A stretch of DNA of 5,919 nt from Stenotrophomonas sp. (GTDB lineage: Bacteria; Pseudomonadota; Gammaproteobacteria; Xanthomonadales; Xanthomonadaceae). Both the position numbers and the translations under genes were made by a program. The notes below the pieces were generated by a model. The model saw only the letters and a program-made list of their open reading frames with translations, was not told the origin of the DNA and ran no database searches. The stretch covers positions 1-5,919 of the forward strand of contig DOKO01000439.1 of assembly GCA_003510825.1 (NCBI GenBank), read 5' to 3'. Every line of letters begins with the position of its first letter. Position 1 is the stretch's first letter. Positions 1 to 4,818 of this stretch are shown piece by piece.

Positions 1-5
1 ACCGC

Positions 6-47
6 AGGCGCCATGGATGGCGCCTACGAGCCCCCATGGATGGGTTC
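6..47 (+). ncRNA. Twin-hairpin element resembling the TwoAYGGAY RNA motif (candidate)
   Basis: Two successive stem-loops each present the hexaloop AUGGAU. Hairpin 1 pairs 6-12 with 19-25 (AGGCGCC/GGCGCCT) around the loop at 13-18. Hairpin 2 pairs CCC 33-35 with GGG 42-44 around the loop at 36-41, and can extend through 28-30/45-47 across a two-C bulge. The ten bases CCATGGATGG occur identically at 11-20 and 34-43. Two adjacent hairpins with AYGGAY loops are the defining trait of the TwoAYGGAY motif described from comparative genomics in gammaproteobacteria; that match is from memory. GGA in a hairpin loop is also what CsrA/RsmA proteins bind. The left flank is cut by the window edge, so any enclosing stem cannot be seen. 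It could instead be the 3' end or terminator of an upstream gene, or an intergenic repeat. Because the arms are palindromic, the strand is inferred only from the loop consensus. Confidence 0.5.
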
Positions 48-111
48 ACGGCGTGTCCCGCGCCCCTGCCGCGCCCGGCCAGGCCAACAAATCCAACCGG
101 GCCGTTCGCGA

Positions 112-142
112 CCAACCCAACCCCACCCAACCCAACCGACCC
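112..142 (-). other. C-run tract; putative G-quadruplex on the - strand
   Basis: The + strand has C runs at 116-118, 121-124, 126-128 and 131-133, with CC pairs at 112-113 and 136-137 and another CCC at 140-142. Read on the - strand, the core is G3-TT-G3-T-G4-TT-G3. That is four runs of at least three G with loops of two, one and two bases, which meets the usual G-quadruplex rule with very short loops. It lies about 120 bp upstream of tpiA, on the template strand for tpiA. Any folding or regulatory role is inference; the tract may only be low-complexity drift of a CCCAA unit. Confidence 0.5.
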
Positions 143-216
143 GCCACGAGGGGCTGCGCCGTTCGCTGAAAATCCATGTAACCGCTTACAAGCAAACGGG
201 TTTTTGCCGTAACGGG

Positions 217-222
217 TATCAT
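217..222 (+). promoter_or_regulatory. Possible -10 box for tpiA (weak)
   Basis: TATCAT matches the sigma-70 -10 consensus at five of six positions and lies 33 bases before the tpiA start codon, which would give a leader of roughly 27 bases. No convincing -35 hexamer sits 16-18 bases upstream (194-199 is AAACGG), so the call is tentative. The 7-mer AACGGGT is directly repeated at 195-201 and 211-217, the second copy running into this box. Confidence 0.25.
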
Positions 223-255
223 GAGCGGCTGACTTCATACAGGAGCCACCCGCTC

Positions 256-1011
256 ATGCGCCGCAAGATCGTCGCCGGAAACTGGAAGCTGCACGGCAGC
301 CGTCAATTCGCCACTGACCTGCTGGGCCAGGTGGCTGCGGGGCTGCCCAAGGCCGGGGTCGAAGTGGTGATCCTGCCGCCGCTGCCCTACCTGGGGGAGC
401 TGGTCGAGGACTTCGGCGAAACCGGCCTGGTGTTCGGTGCCCAGGACGTCAGCAGCAACGAGAAGGGCGCCTACACCGGTGAGGTCTGCGCCGCCATGCT
501 GCATGAGGTCGGTGCCCGCTACGGCCTGGTCGGTCACTCCGAGCGCCGCCAGTACCATAATGAAAGCAGCGAGCTGGTCGCGCGCAAGTTTGCCGCCGCC
601 CTGCATGCCGGCCTGGTGCCGGTGCTGTGCGTCGGCGAGACCCTGGAACAGCGTGAGGCCGGGCAGACCGAGACGGTCATCGCCGGCCAGCTGGCCCCGG
701 TGCTGGCCGTGGTCGGGGGCGAGGGCTTCGCCACTGCCGTGGTCGCCTACGAGCCGGTCTGGGCCATCGGTACCGGCAAGACCGCCAGCAAGGAACAGGC
801 GCAGCAGGTCCACGCGTTCATCCGTGGCGAAGTGGCGCGCATCGATGCTAGAATCGCTGATTCACTGCCCATTCTTTACGGCGGCAGCGTGAAGCCCGAC
901 AATGCCGGGGAACTGTTCGCGCAGCCGGATGTCGATGGTGGGCTGGTCGGCGGCGCCTCCCTGGTGGCCGCGGACTTCCTGGCCATCGCGGAGGCGGCGG
1001 TCGCGAACTAA
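256..1011 (+). CDS. tpiA: Triosephosphate isomerase
   Basis: Interconverts dihydroxyacetone phosphate and glyceraldehyde 3-phosphate in cytoplasmic glycolysis and gluconeogenesis. The 251-residue product has normal family length and is one TIM barrel. The substrate-binding NWK is at 9-11 (Asn9, Lys11), the electrophilic His94 lies in VGHSERR (92-98), and the catalytic base Glu166 lies in AYEP (164-167). The flexible phosphate-gripping loop follows (PVWAIGTGKTA, 167-177), and the phosphate-binding YGGSVKP is at 208-214. All expected catalytic residues are present. The reading frame is open far upstream, but the start is placed at ATG 256 because MRRKIVAGNWK is the normal N-terminus and AGGAG (241-245) sits 10 bases before it; the upstream extension is low-complexity. 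secG follows after 33 bases and is probably co-transcribed. Confidence 0.97.
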   Translation: MRRKIVAGNWKLHGSRQFATDLLGQVAAGLPKAGVEVVILPPLPYLGELVEDFGETGLVFGAQDVSSNEKGAYTGEVCAAMLHEVGARYGLVGHSERRQYHNESSELVARKFAAALHAGLVPVLCVGETLEQREAGQTETVIAGQLAPVLAVVGGEGFATAVVAYEPVWAIGTGKTASKEQAQQVHAFIRGEVARIDARIADSLPILYGGSVKPDNAGELFAQPDVDGGLVGGASLVAADFLAIAEAAVAN

Positions 1012-1044
1012 TCCTTGTAAGTATTGTCCGAGGGCGGATTCCCA

Positions 1045-1482
1045 ATGCTGATGTTGATCCTCAATGTCGTCTACGTGCTCGTGGCCGTGGCCATGATCGC
1101 GCTCATCCTGATGCAGCGTGGTTCGGGTGCGGCGGCTGGTTCGGGCTTCGGCGCTGGCGCCTCGGGCACCGTGTTCGGCGCGCGTGGCGCGTCCAACTTC
1201 CTGTCCAAGTCGACCAAGTGGCTGGCCGTCGTGTTCTTCGGCATCAGCCTCTTCATGGCCTGGTATGCCGGCCACGGCAGCCGTCCGGCGGCCGACCAGG
1301 ACCTGGGCCTGATGTCCGCCCCGGCGGCCAGCGCTCCGGCCGCTCCGGCAGGTGAACTCCCGGCCGTTCCGAAGGCCGATGCGGTCCCGGCCGCCCCGGT
1401 TCCGGCTGCGAATGTGCCGGCTCAGGCGGAATCTTCGGTTTCTGGTGAAGAAAAGCCTTCGGAAGGCTCCCAGAAAGACTGA
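1045..1482 (+). CDS. secG: Sec translocon subunit SecG
   Basis: Small inner-membrane partner of SecY and SecE that assists SecA-driven protein export. The 145-residue product shows the SecG plan: first membrane helix at about 2-23, a Gly/Ala/Ser-rich cytoplasmic loop with the family-typical GSGFGAGASGTVFG stretch (32-45), and a second helix at about 58-75. A long Ala/Pro-rich tail (about 80-127) then ends in a charged segment (SGEEKPSEGSQKD). The tail makes it longer than E. coli SecG (about 110 residues). The start is ATG 1045, because the first helix begins at once and GAGGG (1030-1034) lies 10 bases upstream; ATG 1051 is a close alternative. A TTG at 1024 is in frame but would add residues the family lacks. 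secG directly followed by tRNA-Leu(GAG) is also the E. coli order (secG-leuU). Confidence 0.95.
   Translation: MLMLILNVVYVLVAVAMIALILMQRGSGAAAGSGFGAGASGTVFGARGASNFLSKSTKWLAVVFFGISLFMAWYAGHGSRPAADQDLGLMSAPAASAPAAPAGELPAVPKADAVPAAPVPAANVPAQAESSVSGEEKPSEGSQKD
1454..1468 (+). other. Short inverted repeat at the 3' end of secG
   Basis: AGCCTT (1454-1459) pairs with AAGGCT (1463-1468) around a CGG loop, inside the last codons of secG. No T-run follows, so an intrinsic terminator is not supported. Its last bases overlap the proposed -35 box of the tRNA promoter. The effect, if any, is unknown. Confidence 0.35.
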
Positions 1483-1495
1483 AGACGGTTACAAT
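1467..1495 (+). promoter_or_regulatory. Candidate sigma-70 promoter for tRNA-Leu
   Basis: A good -10 box, TACAAT (1490-1495, five of six), lies 17 bases after a weak -35, CTCCCA (1467-1472, three of six). It is followed by a GC-rich discriminator (GCGGCGC, 1498-1504), as is usual for stringently controlled stable-RNA promoters. Transcription would start near 1502, about 30 bases before the mature tRNA. The promoter overlaps the end of secG, and it could also feed the nuo operon because no terminator is evident between the tRNA and nuoA. Confidence 0.45.
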
Positions 1496-1533
1496 ATGCG
1501 GCGCATCGGGTTATCTGACTGATGTGATCGTTT

Positions 1534-1618
1534 GCCCAGGTGGCGGAATTGGTAGACGCACTACCTTGAGGTGGTAGCGACTTAGGTCGTAGGGGTTCGA
1601 GTCCCCTCTTGGGCACCA
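1534..1618 (+). tRNA. leuU: tRNA-Leu (anticodon GAG)
   Basis: A class II tRNA of 85 bases including an encoded CCA (1616-1618). The acceptor stem pairs GCCCAGG (1534-1540) with CTTGGGC (1608-1614), with one G-U pair, followed by discriminator A1615, as expected for leucine. The anticodon stem CTACC/GGTAG (1561-1565/1573-1577) holds the loop TTGAGGT, giving anticodon GAG at 1568-1570, which reads CUC and CUU. The long variable arm typical of tRNA-Leu pairs CGAC with GTCG (1578-1581/1586-1589). The T arm pairs AGGGG with CCCCT around TTCGAGT (1591-1607). The symbol leuU is by analogy to E. coli, where the GAG isoacceptor also follows secG. Confidence 0.98.
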
Positions 1619-1640
1619 TTTGTAAGTAAAGCGGGTTCTC

Positions 1641-1659
1641 CTGGCGCGCAATGCGCCAG
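1641..1659 (+). repeat. Inverted repeat between tRNA-Leu and nuoA
   Basis: CTGGCGC (1641-1647) pairs perfectly with GCGCCAG (1653-1659) around GCAAT, giving a 7-bp GC-rich hairpin that begins 23 bases after the tRNA CCA. Only TTT follows closely (1662-1664), so it is a poor intrinsic terminator. It may be a processing barrier or partial attenuator between the tRNA and nuo sections; that role is inferred. Confidence 0.5.
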
Positions 1660-1688
1660 CCGTTTCCCGTCCACTCCCCCATGCCAAA

Positions 1689-1702
1689 GCGCCTGCAGGC
1701 GC
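1689..1702 (+). repeat. Perfect 14-bp palindrome in the nuoA leader
   Basis: GCGCCTGCAGGCGC is its own reverse complement and ends 26 bases before the nuoA start codon. As DNA it could be a dyad operator. As RNA it would form a 5-bp stem with a TGCA loop just upstream of the ribosome binding region (1715-1720). No regulator is identifiable from the sequence. Confidence 0.5.
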
Positions 1703-1728
1703 GGCGGCAGAGGCAAGAGAGAATCGCT

Positions 1729-2085
1729 GTGCTGGCCGAATATTTGCCGTCTCTGCTGTTTCTGATCGTCGCGACCGGTATCGGCATCACGCTGATGCTG
1801 ATCGGTCGATTCCTCGGTCCCCGCCGCCCCGATCTGGAAAAGCTCTCGCCGTACGAGTGCGGCTTCGAGGCCTTCGAAGACGCGCGCATGAAGTTCGACG
1901 TGCGCTACTACCTGATCGCGATCCAGTTCATCGTCTTCGACCTGGAAATCATCTTCATCGTGCCGTGGACCCAGGTCTTCATGGAGCTGGGCGCCCGTTC
2001 GCTCGTCACCATGGGCCTGTTCGTCGGCATGCTGTTCCTCGGTTTCATTTACGTCTGGAAGAAGGGAGCGCTGGAATGGGAGTGA
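1729..2085 (+). CDS. nuoA: NADH-quinone oxidoreductase subunit A
   Basis: Membrane subunit of complex I (ND3 family) that sits beside the quinone chamber and links the peripheral arm to the proton-pumping arm. The 118-residue product has three predicted membrane helices (about 6-29, 61-79 and 90-110). The hallmark loop YECGFE is at 42-47, with the conserved Glu43 and Cys44, and FDLE at 70-73 supplies the intramembrane acidic pair Asp71 and Glu73. The frame opens upstream with ATGs at 1651 and 1681, but these would add a basic, Arg/Gln-rich leader absent from the family. GTG 1729 is chosen instead, with AAGAGA (1715-1720) 8 bases upstream, matching Xanthomonas NuoA as recalled. First gene of the nuo operon; its end overlaps nuoB by 10 bp. 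Confidence 0.95.
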   Translation: MLAEYLPSLLFLIVATGIGITLMLIGRFLGPRRPDLEKLSPYECGFEAFEDARMKFDVRYYLIAIQFIVFDLEIIFIVPWTQVFMELGARSLVTMGLFVGMLFLGFIYVWKKGALEWE

Positions 2086-2630
2086 TTCAGACTCTCGATG
2101 GCCTCATGAACAATCCGGTCCCGGAAGGGCGGGTTGATGACATCCTGCGGCCGGAGGGCGACAACCCGCTGCTGGAAAAGGGCTTCGTCACCACCAGCGT
2201 CGACGCACTGCTGAACTGGGCGCGCACCGGCTCGATGTGGCCGATGACCTTCGGTCTGGCCTGCTGCGCGGTCGAGATGATGCACGCCGGCGCCGCGCGC
2301 CTGGATCTTGACCGCTACGGCGTGGTGTTCCGCCCGTCGCCGCGTCAGTCCGACGTGATGATCGTGGCCGGTACCCTGGTCAACAAGATGGCCCCGGCGC
2401 TGCGCAAGGTCTACGACCAGATGCCGGACCCGAAGTGGGTCATCTCGATGGGCAGCTGCGCCAACGGCGGCGGCTACTACCATTACTCCTATTCTGTCGT
2501 GCGCGGCTGTGATCGCGTGGTGCCGGTGGACGTCTACGTCCCGGGCTGCCCGCCGACCGCCGAGGCGCTGGTGTACGGGATCCTGCAGCTGCAGAAGAAG
2601 ATCTGGCGTACACAGACCATCGCCCGCTGA
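2076..2630 (+). CDS. nuoB: NADH-quinone oxidoreductase subunit B (cluster N2)
   Basis: Peripheral-arm subunit (PSST/20-kDa family) that carries the [4Fe-4S] cluster N2, the last electron carrier before quinone. The 184-residue product is of normal length. The four N2 ligands are visible: the adjacent Cys63-Cys64 in GLACCAVEM (60-68), Cys128 in MGSCANGGGYY (125-135) and Cys158 in VPGCPPT (155-161). ATG 2076 lies inside the end of nuoA, giving a 10-bp overlap in another frame. A strong ribosome binding site, AAGGGAG (2062-2068), sits 7 bases before it within nuoA, so translational coupling is likely. The longer open frame upstream (from 1857) is the nuoA sequence read out of frame and is not part of this protein. 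Confidence 0.98.
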   Translation: MGVIQTLDGLMNNPVPEGRVDDILRPEGDNPLLEKGFVTTSVDALLNWARTGSMWPMTFGLACCAVEMMHAGAARLDLDRYGVVFRPSPRQSDVMIVAGTLVNKMAPALRKVYDQMPDPKWVISMGSCANGGGYYHYSYSVVRGCDRVVPVDVYVPGCPPTAEALVYGILQLQKKIWRTQTIAR

Positions 2631-2663
2631 CCCTTCCACACTACAAGAGCGCGCCAAGCCCCC

Positions 2664-3413
2664 ATGGCAGAGCAAGCATCCTTCATCGACCGACTCTCCG
2701 CACGTTTCGCTGGTGCGAAGGTCATCGTGGTCGAACCCCGCGGCGAAGTGACGCTGGAGGTGCCTGCCGCCGTGTGGCATGCCACCGCGCTGGCGCTGCG
2801 TGACGAGTTTGGTTTCGAGCAGGCCGTGGATCTCTGCGGCGTCGATTACCTCGGTTATGGCTCCGACGAATGGGACACCGCTGACGTGTCCTCGCAGGGC
2901 TTCAGCCGCGGCGTCGAAGGCAAGGCCCAGGGCCGTTTCGCGTGGGGCGAATTCCCCACCGAGGAAAACGGTGCCGACGGCGCGAGCCCGCAGCACATGC
3001 CGACCCAGCGTTTCGCCGTGGTCGCCCAGCTGCGCTCCTACCAGCACAACCTGATGTTGCACCTGCGCTGCTTCGCCCCTGACGAAGCACTGCCGGTGGT
3101 GTCCTCGCTGACCGGCATCTGGCCGGGCCTGAACTGGTTCGAGCGCGAAGCGTTCGACCTGTACGGCGTGATCTTCGAAGGTCACCCGGACCTGCGCCGG
3201 ATCCTGACCGACTACGGTTTCGTCGGCCATCCGTTCCGCAAGGACTTCCCGCTGATCGGCAACGTCGAAGTCCGCTACGACGAAGAAAAGAAGCGCGTGA
3301 TCTACGAACCGGTCACCTCGGTGGAGCCGCGTGTCGGCGTGCCGCGCGTGATCCGCGACGACGCCCGTCTGCAGACCGCAGAAGGTGAGCGCGCGCAGGA
3401 GGCAGTGAAGTGA
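2664..3413 (+). CDS. nuoC: NADH-quinone oxidoreductase subunit C (30-kDa subunit)
   Basis: Peripheral-arm subunit without cofactors that packs against NuoD and NuoB. The family signature is clear at the C-terminal half: ERE at 160-162, then FDLYGVIFEGHPDLRRIL (164-181) and GHPFRKDFPL (188-197). The N-terminal domain is interrupted between CGVDYLGY (58-65) and RFAVVAQL (116-123) by about 50 residues rich in Gly, Asp, Glu and Ser, roughly 40 more than in E. coli NuoC. This makes the protein 249 residues long. A similar insert is recalled from Xanthomonas NuoC, so it looks lineage-specific rather than an error, and the frame is intact. nuoC is separate from nuoD here, unlike the fused nuoCD of E. 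coli. ATG 2664 follows nuoB by 33 bases; its ribosome site (AAGAG, 2645-2649) is weak and 14 bases away. Confidence 0.97.
   Translation: MAEQASFIDRLSARFAGAKVIVVEPRGEVTLEVPAAVWHATALALRDEFGFEQAVDLCGVDYLGYGSDEWDTADVSSQGFSRGVEGKAQGRFAWGEFPTEENGADGASPQHMPTQRFAVVAQLRSYQHNLMLHLRCFAPDEALPVVSSLTGIWPGLNWFEREAFDLYGVIFEGHPDLRRILTDYGFVGHPFRKDFPLIGNVEVRYDEEKKRVIYEPVTSVEPRVGVPRVIRDDARLQTAEGERAQEAVK
3397..3402 (+). promoter_or_regulatory. Consensus Shine-Dalgarno for nuoD
   Basis: AGGAGG, a full anti-16S match, lies 7 bases before GTG 3410 within the end of nuoC. It decides the GTG start of nuoD and should offset the weaker start codon. Confidence 0.85.
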
Positions 3414-4717
3414 GCCACGTACACCAGGCCGGCGAAGCCTTCGCCAGCAACGCCGCCGAAAGCCGGCAGGAAATCCGCAACTACACCATGAACTTCGGCC
3501 CGCAGCATCCGGCCGCTCACGGTGTGCTGCGCCTGATCCTGGAAATGGACGGCGAAACCATCATGCGCGCCGACCCGCACGTCGGCCTGCTGCACCGTGG
3601 TACCGAAAAGCTGGCCGAGTCCAAGCCTTTCAACCAGTCGATCGGCTACATGGATCGCCTGGACTACGTGTCGATGATGTGCAACGAGCACGCCTACGTG
3701 CGCTCGATCGAAACCCTGATGGGGATCGAAGCGCCGGAACGCGCGCAGTACATCCGCACGATGTACGACGAAATCACCCGCATCCTGAACCACCTGATGT
3801 GGCTGGGTTCCAACGCCCTCGATCTGGGTGCGATGGCGGTCATGCTGTACGCCTTCCGTGAGCGCGAAGAGCTGATGGACTGCTACGAAGCAGTCTCCGG
3901 CGCGCGCATGCACGCGGCCTACTACCGTCCGGGCGGCGTCTACCGCGACCTGCCGGACCACATGCCGAAGTACAAGGAGTCGCGCTGGCACAAAGGCAAG
4001 GCGCTGAAGCAGCTCAATGCTTCGCGCGAAGGCTCGCTGCTGGACTTCCTGGAGAACTTCACCAACGAGTTCCCGGGTCGCGTCGACGAATACGAGACCC
4101 TGCTGACCGACAACCGTATCTGGAAGCAGCGTACGGTCGGCATCGGCGTGGTCAGCCCGGAGCTGGCCCACCAGTGGGGCATGACCGGCGTGATGCTGCG
4201 CGGCTCGGGCGTTGCCTGGGACCTGCGCAAGAAGCGTCCGTACGCCAAGTACGACGCCGTCGATTTCGACATCCCGCTGGGCAAGGAAGGCGACTGCTAC
4301 GACCGCTACCTGTGCCGCGTGGCGGAAATGCGTGAATCCAACCGCATCATCAAGCAGTGCGTGGCGTGGCTGAAGGCCAACCCGGGCCCGGTGATGGTGA
4401 AGAACTTCAAGGTCGCGCCGCCCAGCCGCGAAGACATGAAGGACGACATGGAAGCGCTGATCCATCACTTCAAGCTGTTCAGCGAAGGCTACTGCGTGCC
4501 GGCCGGCGAAACCTATTCGGCGGTGGAAGCCCCGAAGGGTGAGTTCGGCTGCTACCTGGTCTCCGATGGCGCCAACAAGCCTTTCCGCGTGCACCTGCGC
4601 GCGCCGGGCTTCGCCCACCTGTCCTCGATCGATTCGATCGTGCGCGGCCACATGCTGGCCGACGTGGTGGCGATGATCGGCACCTACGATCTGGTGTTCG
4701 GCGAGGTTGACCGGTAA
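3410..4717 (+). CDS. nuoD: NADH-quinone oxidoreductase subunit D (49-kDa subunit)
   Basis: Forms most of the quinone-binding pocket at the foot of the peripheral arm; related to the large subunit of [NiFe] hydrogenases. The 435-residue product is of normal length. The N-terminal MNFGPQHPAAHGVLRL (27-42) includes His37, and MDRLDY (81-86) includes Tyr86. These align with the quinone-head-group ligands His38 and Tyr87 of Thermus Nqo4. The 49-kDa signature HRGTEKLAESK is at 62-72, and the C-terminus ends in the typical GTYDLVFGEVDR. It starts with GTG 3410, whose bases overlap the nuoC TGA (4-bp GTGA overlap), preceded by a consensus ribosome site, so it is coupled to nuoC. The next gene is unusually far away for this operon (97 bases). 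Confidence 0.98.
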   Translation: MSHVHQAGEAFASNAAESRQEIRNYTMNFGPQHPAAHGVLRLILEMDGETIMRADPHVGLLHRGTEKLAESKPFNQSIGYMDRLDYVSMMCNEHAYVRSIETLMGIEAPERAQYIRTMYDEITRILNHLMWLGSNALDLGAMAVMLYAFREREELMDCYEAVSGARMHAAYYRPGGVYRDLPDHMPKYKESRWHKGKALKQLNASREGSLLDFLENFTNEFPGRVDEYETLLTDNRIWKQRTVGIGVVSPELAHQWGMTGVMLRGSGVAWDLRKKRPYAKYDAVDFDIPLGKEGDCYDRYLCRVAEMRESNRIIKQCVAWLKANPGPVMVKNFKVAPPSREDMKDDMEALIHHFKLFSEGYCVPAGETYSAVEAPKGEFGCYLVSDGANKPFRVHLRAPGFAHLSSIDSIVRGHMLADVVAMIGTYDLVFGEVDR

Positions 4718-4818
4718 TGACGTCTGCCAAGCCAACGCCTGCTGCAGGCAGCCGGCGCAAGCCGGCGCCGCAGTTTCTGCAATTTCACGTTATGCATTTC
4801 GCTGAGGTCGGCCGATGA
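4717..4818 (+). CDS. Possible 33-residue leader ORF linking nuoD to nuoE (unproven)
   Basis: An ATG at 4717 shares its A with the nuoD TAA stop. The frame stays open for 33 codons and ends at a TGA (4816-4818) inside the nuoE start (ATGA). GAGG (4703-4706) lies 10 bases before the ATG. The peptide would be basic and Pro/Ala-rich at first (MTSAKPTPAAGSRRKPAP), then more hydrophobic (QFLQFHVMHFAEVGR). It matches no family I recognise. The geometry suggests ribosomes finishing nuoD could restart here, unwind the hairpin at 4741-4774 and pass on to nuoE. Because nuoE begins ATGAAG, the end overlap needs only the right frame, so chance is a serious alternative. Translation is not shown. Confidence 0.25.
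   Translation: MTSAKPTPAAGSRRKPAPQFLQFHVMHFAEVGR
4741..4774 (+). repeat. Strong GNRA-capped hairpin in the nuoD-nuoE gap
   Basis: The self-complementary hexamer GCCGGC occurs at 4751-4756 and 4761-4766 and flanks GCAA (4757-4760), so a GC-only 6-bp stem is capped by a C(GCAA)G tetraloop. The stem continues outward through GGC/GCC (4747-4749/4767-4769) and CTGC/GCAG (4742-4745/4770-4773). It is broken only by single bulged A bases at 4746 and 4750, giving 13 pairs plus a possible closing G-U. A competing inverted repeat, GCCTGC/GCAGGC (4737-4742/4744-4749), uses the same 5' arm. No T-run follows, so it is unlikely to be a terminator. Roles in mRNA processing or translational control are inferred. 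Confidence 0.6.

Noticed and set aside
13..255. In-frame extension of tpiA back to ATG 13
   Set aside because: The added residues are Pro/Arg-rich translations of hairpins and the CCCAA tract. The normal N-terminus and a ribosome site support ATG 256.
1024..1044. TTG start for secG
   Set aside because: ATG 1045 opens directly into the first membrane helix and has GAGGG at good spacing; the TTG adds residues not typical of SecG.
1534..1618. tRNA-Leu 3' end as an integration site for a genomic island
   Set aside because: No integrase, no second copy of the tRNA end and no foreign cargo; conserved housekeeping genes lie on both sides.
1651..1728. Upstream ATG starts for nuoA (1651, 1681)
   Set aside because: They would add a basic leader not seen in the family, and the ATG at 1651 lies inside a hairpin. 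GTG 1729 gives the normal 118-residue protein.
2049..3230. Open frame of 393 codons on the - strand across nuoB-nuoC
   Set aside because: Produced by strong GC bias at third codon positions of the sense genes; no recognisable domain, and the + strand genes are certain.
3302..4735. Open frame of 477 codons on the - strand opposite nuoD
   Set aside because: Same codon-bias effect; its His/Val/Arg-rich translation is a typical antisense shadow of a conserved gene.
4751..4766. GCCGGC hairpin as a SMAG-type REP element of Stenotrophomonas
   Set aside because: The 5' GTAG head recalled for SMAG repeats is missing on both strands next to the stem.
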